Assembly: GCA_013400975.1 (NCBI GenBank)
Contig: WBMZ01005360.1
Coordinates: forward strand, 1-64,000
Reading direction: 5' to 3'
Length of the DNA stretch: 64,000 nt
Source of the DNA: Atrichornis clamosus
Taxonomy: Eukaryota > Chordata > Aves > Passeriformes > Menuridae
Shown: positions 38,151 through 50,019 of the stretch, piece after piece
How positions within the stretch are numbered: position 1 is the first letter of the stretch
Layout: each line of letters begins with the position of its first letter
The notes under the pieces: model-generated
What the model saw: the letters and a program-made list of their open reading frames with translations, nothing else
The model's database searches: none
What the model was told of the DNA's origin: nothing
Program-made: the position numbers and the translations under genes

Positions 38151-40272
38151 AATCTTAAAATATCTCAGCATATGTGTAAGTGTAACAAATACTGCCACAG
38201 AGTCACAAGTGAATGGAGTAGCATACTGTGAGCCTGCCCTGACCCAAGCTGTGGATCTGAGTAGAAAAAGAAAATTATTTGAGGTAATGGGACCATCAAA
38301 TTTTAGCAGTGTTCCTTCTGCACTAAAAGAAGCAAGTTAAGATTAATTGGCAATGTAAGCTTCAAGAGGTCTCAAGATTGAGAAAACGATAAACAGAAGT
38401 TCATCTATCAAATTTATCAGGAGGCACATTATCACTGCAGAAAAGCTGGGAAAACAGAATTATTTGTATCATTCTAGTGCATTAATGTTTATTTCACAGA
38501 AACCAGAGATTTAAAATATTCATCTGCTACTTTCCCCTGCACCCCATGAAGTGCAGGCTCGTTGCACTCCCTGTGTGTGCCTGCTCTCTGCTTTGCTCAG
38601 ACACTTCCACATTTAGAGAGAACAAAGCTGACAAACCAGAAAGTGTACGTGACCCACGTACTGACACCACAACAGCAACACTGACTGTCTTAGGAGTCAC
38701 CGCAAGGCCAGAAGGGGTTCCAGTTAACACCCCTCTGTCCTGTATATAATGTGGTCTCATGCAGCACTGTGTCAAAAACAGTGCAAAAAAGTGTCTGAAG
38801 GGCAGCCTCAAAGGACCCAACAGTTTTGCATCATTCAAGCCTTGCTTTTTTAGCCTGCTCCTACAGACAGGGCCAGGCTGATCTCTACTTACAACTTCTG
38901 AAGGATGGAAGTCAAACTGCAAAAAAGTAGCCCACCAGGCAAGTTGCCTCATGCTTTCAATTCTGGGAGCTGAATACTCATAGTATCATAGTCTTTGCTT
39001 TAAACACGGTCTTAAAAAAGGCCAAGAATCTAAATGCCGTGAAAAGATGCAGCTAAAAACCAAAAGGGAAATAAATCTCTCTTCTACAGAAAGTCACTGA
39101 TCAGGTAAAGAGAACTCAAGAGACACTGAACTCCTAAATCTCACTATTTTGTGTGCAATCATTTTATTTTAAAGTTTCAACTTGCTCTTAACCAGCTGAG
39201 GTCCATGAATCAGAAATTCCTGGCACATGGGCAATTTTTAGTCAATAGGTGGTGGGAACTGGAGTTGAGAAGGGATTACATTCCCTTCCGTTTGCTTTTA
39301 CAACCTTCCAGAAATCTCCCTTCTAAACTGCACCCCTCCTTTCTCCCACATCCCTTCATGGGAGCCCCAAAGCATTCATGTTAATTCTCCAACAGAAAAG
39401 CAAAATAAGGGGCTGCCTGATTAAACATTAAGGACCTTTTTCCTCTCTTTATGGAAAACATCTTCAGTTTAATGGGAACAAGTTGGTAACTGTTTATCTG
39501 AAGGTTATCCATTAATTGCTGGCCATGTGATACAGAAGAAACTTTTTTTGCATCCTGGGGGGGGCTGAGTTATGGTGCTATAAAGGCAAGCTAATACTAT
39601 CTAATATTAAATGCCTGGATTATCTTCTCTCTTTGATAAACCCTTCAAAAGTTAAGAACTTGTACCTAGCATTCCTGTCTCTGGGACAACACAGGAAAAC
39701 AGAAGATGTCCCTCTCACTCACTTTATTTATGAAGGGTCTGATTCTAAAATTCTCTAGAAATATGCTCAGGAGCTTCAAAACCAAAGTCATTATGTGATG
39801 CATGCAAAACAATCTGGGAGGAGGAAGTTATGCCCCTAGTCCCAGTGGAGACTTAAATGTAGATTTATTACAGACAAAATTTATTCCATCAGAACTTGTT
39901 CTCTGCCTCGTGGACTGATTCCTCCTACACTACTGTTATCGATTTCACTACTCAAGTGCTGCACTAATGAATCAGGCTCTCCATGTCCATTGTGCTACTA
40001 TAAAGGATCACATCTTGTTATATGGACCATAAAATGCAGCAGAGGAAAATAAATCTGTTTTGTTTTTGTATCGCTGCCTTCTTGGTGTCTGCATTAAATA
40101 GTATAACCATTATATATTGTTTTGTTTCCATTTATAAAGATACAAATGATGGTGCCAAGGATGCTCCCATGCACTTATATTCAGAATCAGCTCTTTACTC
40201 TTAAAAGTCTGGGAACAGCAAGGAGCTGTAGAGTTTATAAAACCCATCCATGTAGAGAGATTATTTACTCAC

Positions 40273-40403
40273 ATGGTGCATAGAACATGACAAGGGTGTG
40301 CTTCTTCTTCTTCAAGGACTCCCTGAAGTCTTCTCCAGCAAGGTGAATCACACTAGTCTGTTTTTCTTCCCATGCAGGCTCAGGTGGAGGTGGTGCTTCG
40401 GGA
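40273..40403 (-). CDS. PDIA5: PDIA5 exon: linker and first half of the CPHC thioredoxin domain
   Basis: This 131-base exon has one base completing Asn, 43 codons, and one base of the next Trp codon. It encodes a second proline-rich linker (PEAPPPPEPAWEEKQTS), then VIHLAGEDFRESLKKKKHT and the strand LVMFYAP ahead of the split Trp. The linker and the KKKKHT segment are almost the same as in human PDIA5. The acceptor is TTCCTAG and the donor GTGAGT. The exon shares entry phase 2 and exit phase 1 with the 61525-61389 exon, and both end GCACCAT before GTGAGT. Confidence 0.96.
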
Positions 40404-42928
40404 CTAGGAAAGAAAGACAATGAGATTGGTTTGAAAATGTTTCTGGAAACAGATAAAGGGGCAGCATTGTCCTGGTCATAACCACCATGAGGGAACTCAT
40501 TCAAAAAATCCTTCAGGGTGCCTGTGCAGTAGAAAAACACACTCAATATTTCCAACACCAGGTAACAGCAAAAAAGATGCACGTTAATTTCTGGAACTCA
40601 ATAAAAATATCATTTAAGTGATTGTAGTCAGGCATATGACTAGAAAAGACAAATAAAGACTTCCTACATTGCATCCAACATCTGGGTGGAAAAAACATTG
40701 CTTTCGTATCACTGCATCATCCACAGGCATTAATTGAGAAGAACAGCAAGCAGGTGAAATCAAAGGGCAACCAATATAGAACAGCATCTTCCATTCAAAA
40801 ACCCTTTTTGTACTCTTTATCACTATCATGCAAACTTCTGTAAAGAATTTCATGACCTTCTCTAGAATTCAGACATTAAAGCCAGGATGCAATAATCAGT
40901 ATTATTCCACTTGGAAGGCTGGGGGTAACTGAACTGGAATATTTTACCTTGGTAAAGAGAATGTCAGGTTTCAATTATGACTGCACATACTGGCTGGATC
41001 AGAGCAATCCCGCACACCTAGAGCGCCTCTAACAAAAGTTCTGCTATTCACTAGTTCACAGACTTCTCTCAGACTCATTAAATTCATTCCTGCTGTATCT
41101 TAAATAGTGATTACTTATATAAAATCATCAGAATGGTGCCACAGTATGAAGACCTTTATATGTCGTCTTGGTAATAAATTAGCTTTTCAGACTTTCCTGT
41201 CACTTTGAATGACACCATTTTAAGTTGTATCAGGTACATAAAAACTAAGTGGAGAAAAACTCAATTTTTGAAGTCCTAGTCAAGGTCACTTGGTGGACAT
41301 TCAGTACTGATTTTCCAGTTGTTAGAGAAAGAATTAGGTGGTCTGAATTTTCACATGAACAGAGTTGTTGTGAGCTGTCACTGATTACAGTTACAGAGGT
41401 GTGACTTATTCTCACACCAACTTTTCCACGCTGATCTGAAATAAACTACCCAGCGACTGGTAACAACTTGGTGTAGCACAGGCACCAGAGAGGAACCAGA
41501 GCCAAAACCCACATGGCTGTGACCAGACCACCCATTGGGGCAGGTTTACAGAGGCTGTACTTTTATCACCAGCCTGAACCCCAAATGCATCCCTATTTCC
41601 ACCAGCTTCAGTGCAGCTGTGACAATTCCATCCCGGGTCAGAAAACAAGGACGTTATTCTATTGCATTTCTAGCTGGGAGAACATCCAGGATCCAAGAGC
41701 AGGAGACAAGTTGTCTGAGCTTCATCTGTGTTGCTGGCTTCCTGAGGCTGCAGACAAAAGCATTCCAGAGGCACTGCAGAATCCAGAAGCAATTAACACC
41801 CCTTCCCTGTTCCTCACTGCTTATTCACCTGCCAGTACGTACAGGCAGCACCAACCTGACTGTTTAACTCACTACAGATTACACAGTGCTCCAAAGACTC
41901 GAGCAAAGCAGTGAAATGAGGTCAGTGACTTAACATCCAATATGGATACCGCAGCCTGGAGCCTGCGTGGGCAGGAAGGCCAAGGGAGCACCATGTCTAA
42001 AAGTAAAATACAGATAAAGCTTCTCAACATGCTACAAAGATAATGTCTGACTGTATCTATTACCTAATTTGAAGTGCTCAGAGATGTAATATAAAACGAA
42101 AAGAAAAACCAAACTAAAAAACCCACACAACCCCTTCCCCCACCAAATAAGAGGGGGAAAATTAAGATTACATTCCTCAGGCCAACTGCATGTTAATAGT
42201 TAAATGATTTCAAAAATTCACAGAACTCTGGCAGGTTTTCTTCCCCTTGACTAATGCAGAAAATACATTAGGCTTACAGTACCTAAAGAAAATGCATACT
42301 TTATATATATATATATGCATACTTTTACATACATGCATATATAATGCATACTTAAAGGGTGAATTGTACCAGCAATTTAATTTGAAATGAAATTATTGTC
42401 ATCATTTTCATATCAAACTTAATTCTGCATATTTCAGCACACCACCCAAGAAAAGTTGGTCAGTGCAAAGATGCTGGTTTTGTTGGTCTCACTGGCTTTC
42501 CTTCAGCCTCAAATAGATGGAATTCTAGGCATTGGCTCTGAAATGTTGGAAAGAAAAGTATGACTAGAAATTCAGTTACTGAGATCTGCTGCTTTGTATA
42601 AAGAGGGAACAACAAATGTTCTGTTTATTTTTCAGAGTCATTGCTATTCCTTCTCTGGTGCGAGGCTTAAGGTGTATTTGAAAAATATTTATTTTGGGAA
42701 AGAAATACCGGGACAAATGAAAAACCTCACAGCAAATAAAGGATTTGGTGTATTAGAGACCACAATTAACATACATGTTTCTATGGGCTGGAATACTGGA
42801 ATTTACTTTAGTTTTGTTAGTAAGGGATTTAGGCAGTGGTTGAAGCTTCATTTAGTTCCTCACTAAAGCCACCTGCAGGAGTCACTAACCAGGACCCCAA
42901 ATACTACCCCAAAACCCTCCAAACTTAC
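40404..42928 (-). other. PDIA5: PDIA5 intron (about 2.5 kb) between the two thioredoxin domains
   Basis: The donor is GTAAGT and the acceptor TTCCTAG. It contains an AT dinucleotide patch near 42300-42350. The 133- and 110-codon plus-strand frames near 41513-41914 overlap each other in different frames and look like chance. I see no other feature. Confidence 0.85.
42300..42350. repeat. (TA)n and TATGCATA-rich simple sequence
   Basis: A TA run of about eight units is followed by several ATGCATA-like units. It is low-complexity intronic sequence. Confidence 0.8.
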
Positions 42929-43092
42929 TTTTGCAGCCAGTCAATTATCTTCTTCTTTGTTCTGAGGTGTGGGAGAGTGTATTTCTCCTCTCCGTCCTTA
43001 AAATACTTCAAAGTAGGAAACCCTGAGATGTGGTACCTCTCTGCCAGCGCCTTGTTGACGGTAGCATCGACTGCTGCAAGGACACCTGGACT
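42929..43092 (-). CDS. PDIA5: PDIA5 exon: second half of the CGHC thioredoxin domain
   Basis: This 164-base exon starts in phase 0 and ends with two bases of an Asn codon. It encodes GVLAAVDATVNKALAERY near its start, then the HISGFPTLKYF segment holding the cis-proline that packs against the redox site, then a charged stretch ending LRTKKKIIDWLQ. The acceptor is TTTTAG and the donor GTAAGT. A second AG two bases inside the exon is possible, but the chosen acceptor keeps the frame with the phase-0 upstream donor. The Arg in LRTKKK is in the usual place of the conserved loop arginine of this family. Confidence 0.95.
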
Positions 43093-44388
43093 CTAAAACA
43101 GAGATCACAGACTGTAAATCCCAGCCACAGACACATACCCCTTTGGCAGGACACAGTGGGCCTGGGGGCAATCACTCATGGTCTAGGTGCCTTTGCTGCC
43201 TCTAGCACAACAGGACATAGTCTTAAGCTGTGCCAGGGGAGGTATAGGCGGGACATGAGGAAGAATTTTTTCACAGAAGAGGTGACACTGGAAGGGGCTG
43301 CCCAGGGATGTGGTGGAGTCACCATCCCTGGAGGTGTTTAAGGAAAGACGATGTGGCACTTGGTGCCACGGTCTGGTTGACATGGTGGTGTCTGCTCATA
43401 TGTTGGACTTGATCCCAAGGGTCTTTCCCTCCCTGATTAATTCTGTGATTCTGGGCACAGACACACAGAAAGACACAGAGGACTCATGCAAAACCAGAAA
43501 GGGACATACTGTGGACTAAATGTAACCAGAGTGTTACCTGTTCTCCCATTTCTGACAGCATTCTCTGTATATAATTCACATTATAATGCTTAAGAGCTGT
43601 TCCCAAGAATTGCATTTCCTCCCACAAATCCCAATTTATCCCAAGAGAAACAAGCACTGTTAAAGACAAGTTTATTTCAAGGCAAATTCATCTTTCCCTA
43701 ACTTGTGGGCACCTTTTCATGAACCACCTTTAGAGCCACAGGAGAACAGGCACTTGCAGAGTGTGAATCATCAGATCTTTGTTTTTCTGTCTTCTCCTTC
43801 TCCAAGAACTACAAAGGGACTCTAGATGTCTCCACAGAAGATGCTTAAAGTTTGGGGGAGACTAATTCTACTTCTCCTCCTGCATGGCATACACACCATG
43901 AGACTGAATCAATAACACTAATACTTGCATTATTGGATCTCTCTTCTCCAGCCATGCTGATGGAGCACTTCAGATGAAGCTAATGGAGTGATGCAAGCAT
44001 TAAAAATGGGATATTTGAAAGAGGGATCAACCCTTTTTGTTTTTTACCAAATCTAATTCATAAATAAAAGCCTATGTTTCTTCACATTCAATGCCTTTAA
44101 GTAAGGAGAAAAAAAGCCACTTTTGGATTTGATCATATTATGTATAAGGCCTACAGCGGAATACATAAACATTTTTCGATTTTGTTTTCATTCAAGACAG
44201 AATGTTCTTTCTCAGACTTTGGCAGGGCTCATGCATTAGCGATGAGACTGTACTTTGGAAGCACATTTTGAAGGGTCCTGTGGGAGGATGAGAACAGCTG
44301 AATTTGTTGTAGGGAGAAAAGTCACTTTTATTACTCCAGTTATTTATTACTGATTATTTGAAAGATATAATAAAGGAAATTAGCTTAC
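43093..44388 (-). other. PDIA5: PDIA5 intron (about 1.3 kb) within the CGHC domain
   Basis: This is the shortest PDIA5 intron visible. The donor is GTAAGC and the acceptor TTTTAG. About a fifth of it is a CR1 insertion in the opposite orientation to the gene. No exon is supported. Confidence 0.88.
43199..43456 (+). mobile_element. CR1 LINE 3' end, sense on the plus strand
   Basis: The plus strand carries the CR1 3' tail in sense orientation: AGCTGTGCCAGGGGAGGTAT, a GGAAGAATTTTTTCACAGAA block, GGGCTGCCCAGGGATGTGGT, TGTTGGACTTGATCCCAAGG, and a terminal ATTCTGTGATTCTG. That last element is the typical short CR1 terminal repeat, so the 3' end is complete and the 5' end truncated. It lies antisense to PDIA5 less than 150 bases from the exon that ends at 43092. 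Confidence 0.92.
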
Positions 44389-44459
44389 ATCACTGGCTAC
44401 ATGGAGAAACTCTGCAGCCTTCTCATATTCTGGCTTCATTTTCTTACAGTGACCACACC
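44389..44459 (-). CDS. PDIA5: PDIA5 exon: CGHC active-site helix
   Basis: This 71-base exon's first two bases complete the active-site Trp; 23 codons follow and it ends in phase 0 at a GTAAGC donor. The peptide begins CGHCKKMKPEYEKAAEF, the classic redox motif plus the alpha-2 helix of a protein disulfide isomerase domain. Both cysteines are intact, so the site should be redox active; the CGHC version is typical of efficient oxidases and isomerases. The acceptor is GGCAG, preceded on the transcript by a run of about 15 T. Length, phase and position match the later CPHC exon exactly, showing internal duplication of the domain. Confidence 0.96.
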
Positions 44460-44464
44460 CTGCC

Positions 44465-44479
44465 AAAAAAAAAAAAAAA
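44465..44479. repeat. Poly(A) run (poly(T) on the transcript) at a splice acceptor
   Basis: Fifteen A on the plus strand lie five bases beyond the acceptor of the CGHC exon, so they form its polypyrimidine tract as a pure T run. Confidence 0.9.
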
Positions 44480-44751
44480 GCAATTAAGTTGTATATGCCA
44501 TGGTTATTCATTGACCCATCCAACCACTATCAAAATCCAAAACCACGTGGTAGAGATTTTCTAGAATCTTGTACGCATTTTACTTAATTTATTTGTAAAG
44601 CCTTAGTATCATACAGGATCTTTTCCAAAATGGCCACAATAGTTTAAACAAAGAATTTAATATATTAAAAATAATAATAATAAACCCCAATTTCACACCC
44701 ACACCTCTTTCCTTACAGAAAGCACTATAAACATTTGTAATTGCTTCCAGC

Positions 44752-44815
44752 ATGCTCTTGGGCAAGGCACAACCTCACCCATTTCAGTTTCCAAATCTTT
44801 ATCTGCTTTAAAAAG
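44752..44815 (+). mobile_element. Ancient MIR-like SINE fossil (weak)
   Basis: CTCTTGGGCAAGGCACAACC, followed by CAGTTTCCAAATCTTTATCT, follows the MIR core order (CTTGGGCAAGT, then CAGTTTCC, then ATCTGTAAA). It is short and diverged. Confidence 0.5.
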
Positions 44816-45194
44816 AAACAACACAGCTCCTCACATGACTCTGTGACTTTCAGTGGAGGCTTACACTAGCACAGCTTAATAGAGTAATATAATTTGAATT
44901 CAACTGCACTGATAATAAGCCCCGCTTTACAGTGGTGCAGCATGTCCCTCTAGCAGGGATTTGCACTGATTTAATCACATCAGTGTAATTACACCACCAC
45001 ATATGTTCCAAACATAAGCAGGGTCTGTAAAACTGAGATAATGGTGCTTTCTCGCTTGTGCGAAGTTCTCCAGAGATCTGCCATTACTTCACTGCTAAGT
45101 GCTGACATTACAATAAAGTAAAATGAATGCATGAGTGAGAAAAGCAGACTTAGACTAAATTATTTGGGTGTAAATTAAACTGCTTTCAGCCAGT

Positions 45195-45520
45195 GCAGTC
45201 GCTTCCAGGCAGGCTGAACTTTCACGACCAGGTGAGGTTCCCGCCATGATGTGAAGTTACACTTCAGCACCTCCAGTGCGATGCTGGGCCTTGGTGACAG
45301 CCCCTTCCTTGTCCCCAAGGCACAACCACAGCCCCCGCAGGACGGCGCACAGGGACAGAGTGGTCGGGATGGACACCTGGCATGGCAAGGGCCAGGTCTG
45401 ACCAGAGGTGCAGCGAGCTGGGACAAGTCACTGGCACGGCCCCGCCGTGCTGCTCTCGCCCGCCCGGTGCGCTGCAGCCCCGGTGCAGTGCCTCACGGCA
45501 CCCCTCCCTCTTGTCTGCAG
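45195..45520. promoter_or_regulatory. CpG-enriched intronic patch
   Basis: This part of the 16.9-kb intron is far richer in G+C and CpG than its AT-rich surroundings, with clusters such as GGCCCCGCCGTGCTG and TCGCCCGCCCGGTGCGC. It could be an intronic CpG island, an alternative promoter or an old GC-rich insertion. Overlapping frames of 97-100 codons on both strands are what GC-rich sequence gives by chance. Confidence 0.5.
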
Positions 45521-48500
45521 CAGCAGCCAGCTTGCTTTCCTTAGCTGTTATTGTTGGCAAGGGCACTTGAAAGCCCAGACTTAGCTGAACCTTTGGAAGT
45601 TGTATCAGACGATACGGCTAGAAATGTGTTTCAATGCAGCTCCAGCAAAGCCAACTCTGAGTAACAAGGCTGGGGCTATTTTTACACCATTGTCTAAAAG
45701 AAAATAAACCAAGAACTCTGAACCTCAGCACTGCTTTGTTTCCCTCTAATGGGATGATTGCTGAAGCCAGTAGATGCAAACCTGAACTCAACTAGACAAG
45801 CGTGTTCTATACAGCACAAGTCAAAGAGTGTTCACAGCCAAGAAGGACATCCAGGTGTAACTTCATCAGAGCAAACAGCTTCAACCATCACAGTACACCA
45901 TGAAACACTTCCAGGGCATGTTTATAGAACAGGGTGGATACATTTGAATAAAAACTGCAAATCCCACCTAAGAATTACAGCAAATATCCAAGGGGTTGAT
46001 CCCAGACCAAACTCCAGTTCAAACATCAGCTACAGCCACTTAGTGATCTGCAAGGTGACCGCAGCATTGAAGGGCCCCATGCCATTCTTTTAAGCAAAAA
46101 ACAATAATGTGGTAGGAGCAGCAGAACAAGGGGAGCTCAGCTGGTGGAGAAGGCTTTGCTTTGGTTTTACACAGTGGTGTGAGAACATGCCACCATGCTG
46201 GGAATCTGATGCGATAGCTTCGCAAGTGAATTCAGGAAGAAGCTGGGAGGCTGAGGAAGAGTTACTGTCTCAGCAGTGCTTATCTTGGTTAAAAGCACAA
46301 AAGAGGCTGGCAAAATGATTTATTTGCCACCCACTGAAAACTTGCAGGCATATGGCTCTGTGTAAGGGGCTGACAGATCCCTTTGACACCTGCCCAAGTT
46401 GATTTATTTCTCCTTTTAGGAGCAGGGAACTTTATTCATTTTGTGCTCTTCCTCACTTCTAAACAAAGGGCATCTCTACTCTCAGCTCGGATACCTGGGA
46501 ACCTCTCTGAATTAGGTAGCTGAAATTTGTACAAAAAATACTTTATTGCAGGGCTAACTTCACCTTGCTGGGCTTTACACAGGGCGTCCTTTAGCCACAG
46601 CAAGGTTCATACTGTGCACTAGCTACAGTATCCACATAATCCACACTATATTCCACTATCATTAATTAGATCTAATTAACCAAAGGCATTAAACAACTAG
46701 AGTTTTCACAAAGCTATGCAGAGGGAAAAAAACCCCAAAACAATAACCCAGGCATACTTTGCTCAGGAAACGAAAAAATATCCAAAGCATCTGAAATTCA
46801 TGTAAGTAATATTTTGAATCAAGATATCCAGACTATGAAATGTCACTGTCCCAGGTTCTTTCATGAACATCACACAGACAGCACTACTGACTGCCACAAA
46901 GCTAACTCAGTCATGCTTAAAATAAAGGAAAGCAGCATCAGATCTTTAAAAGGCACTTAAATGCAAGCTGAAGTCTTCAAATCTTTATCGTGTAATGCTT
47001 GTTCTATCCCTGACAGAGGACAGCACGATGTATCAGCCTGGGAAAAAAGTCACCACACTAAACTTAAGCTGAAAGGGGGACAACAAATCTTAAGAGCTTC
47101 TCCCCCAATAAATGATGCTTTTCTGGCTATTTTTATGAGAATTTTGCTACTGTGAGCTACAGCCTGCTTTCACCTACCATTGCAGAAAAGGGGAGATACA
47201 AATTACAAGTCAGACCTACAAACCACAAATCAATTAATCTCTCCTGTGATTATTTATCCTATCTTTGAATAATCCTGTGAGGATTGGCATTAAATTTTCG
47301 AGGCCAATGAAAAAGTTATTAAAATGAATTCCAAGGTCACTGCCTCTCCTTTGATTGCTACATTAGGTTGTTCAGCAGGAGCTTCATCCCTCTGTGCTAA
47401 GCCCCTTTAGTTTTAGATGTTTTCTGTTCATAAAATGAATGGGAAAATAACAACAACCCTACAGGCCCTGAGCCCAGATGCTTCTGTGCTTCAGGGACTG
47501 TGGAAGGAGCCCACAGGTCTGCAGTGGGCACTGTGATAGATGTGCTTTCAGAAGATGCACTGTCCTGTTAAGTGCATACTGACATTAAAACTAAAAGGCT
47601 AAGCAAGGGAAGTGACTCATTCAATCCCAGGTGAGAAGAGAAAGGTTGCAGTCAATACAAGGATGCCCTGCTGCCTACTCCAAGCACTGCCATCCTCTGA
47701 GCCTCTGTGGGTCGTGGCTGGTGGGAATACTCAAGGGACTTGGAGGTGTCTAACCAAGAGGATTCCCACAGCCTCGGTCTTTCCTCGCAGAAGACAAGGA
47801 GCTGCTCTAGAGGTGCAAGTCAGAGTAATCTCCATCTGGCAGCAGAAATCAGCCTGGATTCACTGTCTGGTTCTGCTGAACAGTTCTGGACAACTCCTCT
47901 GACCTGTCCACAACTCATCTTACTCCTCTTTCACAAAAGGAGCCCCAGGCTGCAAGGCTCAAATAAAAGAACACACAGATAAGTGTAAAGGAAGTGCTAC
48001 AAGATAGGAAAAAGAAGTAAAAGCTTACAACAATCAGTACTAGGACATCTGGTACGCACCCTTGCTAACCATTTTTAAAACAGATGTCTAAATGAAGCGA
48101 GAATTCTGCTTTCCCAGTTTATTTATAATCAATCTTCTCATTTGCACTGCGCAGATGGGCAGATAAGAAGCTCCTTCCTTCGGTGCAGTCACTGTCACAC
48201 AGCTTAGCTCAGCTGCACCCCCGGACAACGGTGATCAGAGGTTCCCACATCACCTTGCTCCAGACAAGTCATTTCCCTCCAGAATCCTACCACAGGGCAG
48301 AGGACAACACTCACTCAGCACTTTGCTCTTTGCAGACTGTGACCATATGCAAATCTAGAGACAAAGGCCAAGTGTGGACAGAGCAATGCTGAAGTGAATG
48401 GATGAGCAGCACATGGACAAAAGAAATGCTAACAAACATACCAAGCAACTGTTTTTTCAAGGAAATATCTGTATTTACAGCAGCCTGTTTGGCACCATAG

Positions 48501-49989
48501 CAAAGACTCACAACACACAGTTGCTCCAAATGTTTTCAGAAATGAGCTAATGCATGTACTTCTACTGCTAAAACCGAGTTTTACAGGCAGAAAACCAGTC
48601 AAGCCGCTCTAGCTAAGCTCTTGTATATGCTGTCTTAGTGCTGTCTTAGTGCTGTAAAAAACATATAAATCTGTTTCTCTCAGTCATTCACTGTTTGCTT
48701 CTTTCAGATTATGACTATATAGACAAACACCACGCTTTTGGTCATGTCCTCTCATTTCAAGACAACATTGTCTGAAGATCTGAAGTGTACGTGACAAGCA
48801 AGAGATAAAAGACAACATCCAGGCAGTTGTGAAGAAGCAATTTCTGACATGAAGAACCCTAGAGGTAAACTAAATTGCAAATAAAGATTTTAAAGAATCA
48901 TTATGATTCTGTCATCAACAGACTGCTTGAATATTGTTATCATGCACCAGCTATTTATCGTATCATGCCAGCTCTACATCCATCTATAGCTGCATACCAA
49001 AAATACCTTCATTAGCTTGATGAGAAAACGAATTTGAAGCACAGAGCATGTCCTGCTTTCAGCAAGTGGGCCACTGGCAGTTCAGACTACACTCATAGAA
49101 GATTTACATAAAACTTCAAGAAAAAAAAAAAAGTAAAAAAATTTCAGATGCACCTTTGCTCTCTAAACGTTTTAACACCTGGGGATAACACCTTTGGTTT
49201 CTCCACTCTTAATCCCAGAGAAGCAGTGACATCTTAAAACAGCAGAACAGCCAGTTCTTACATGTGCCCCCTTGTAACTTTGAACCTCTGCATATAAAAG
49301 CAGGAGTAGGTACGTGGAGCAGGGGAGACACAATCCTTGCAGCCGTGGCAAGGATACACACAAATCCAAGCCCTCTTATCAGCCATGCAAGCACACGACG
49401 TTATTTTCTTTTGCCGTGGAAGTCTCTAACACGCAAAGACCTCTTATGCATCATGCAAAAGAGGATCTCTCAGGTTTGACATGAGGTAGTTTACAGTTCC
49501 TTCACCGGTGTAGGAGAGCATAAACTACAACAGCTGCAGATTCCCTTGCATAATTTAGCCATCTGCATTGCAGACATCTGATGGAAAATCATCCAGGAAT
49601 TTGGCAGGGAGGGAGGATGACAAAAGCAGCTGTTTCTCCTAGTAATCACAGGTAGGAATTTGCAATCTCACTTAATAGTCATAATGGTCAGAGCTATCAG
49701 GTCATGCCAAGATCTCCATGTTTCTGCTTGGAAAAAACCAAACTAAACAAAACCCCAAAAACCCCCAAATCACCTTATGAAGGACCAAGAGCTCAAGGAA
49801 TTTTGTACAATCTTTTCCCGCCGGGTACTTACTCCCACAAAACCATTCATCTTCTCACCAGCGGCACTGCACACCCAGGTAAAATTGCAGATACTTAAAG
49901 ACAACGATGTTTCAAGACTTGATCCCTTCTTGCAAGATGTGCATCTTGAATGATATTGAATTCAAATTTTCAACAGCTAGAAATGTGTG

Positions 49990-50019
49990 CACACACACAC
50001 AAATTCAGACCCCCCCCCC
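49990..50019. repeat. (CA)n followed by a C10 run
   Basis: A short CA repeat, about six bases of unique sequence and then ten consecutive C. It is simple sequence only. Confidence 0.75.

Larger units (their letters stand above)
25700..40272 (-). other. PDIA5: PDIA5 intron (about 14.6 kb) splitting the CPHC active-site codon
   Basis: The donor is GTGAGT and the acceptor AAACAG, and the intron splits the active-site Trp codon. It contains a 52-base homopurine tract at 27437-27488, a MIR-like fossil near 32228-32340, an antisense CR1 at 36115-36400, and AT-rich simple sequence near 38090-38140. No additional exon is supported; all open frames are under about 145 codons and unlike any family I recognise. 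Confidence 0.85.

Noticed and set aside
38527..38952. 141-codon minus-strand frame in the 14.6-kb intron
   Set aside because: It is in the sense direction of PDIA5 but has no family resemblance, and the flanking exons join directly in the known protein, so an extra exon is not needed.
41513..41914. 133-codon plus-strand frame in a PDIA5 intron
   Set aside because: It overlaps a 110-codon frame in another phase, matches no family, and lies antisense within a well-defined intron.
42836..43096. Plus-strand frames overlapping the 43092-42929 PDIA5 exon
   Set aside because: They are antisense shadows of the real exon; the minus-strand reading has consensus splice sites and matches PDIA5.
48627..48654. 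Short tandem copy of a CTGTCTTAGTG unit
   Set aside because: Two short units only, within chance expectation for 64 kb; no function suggested.
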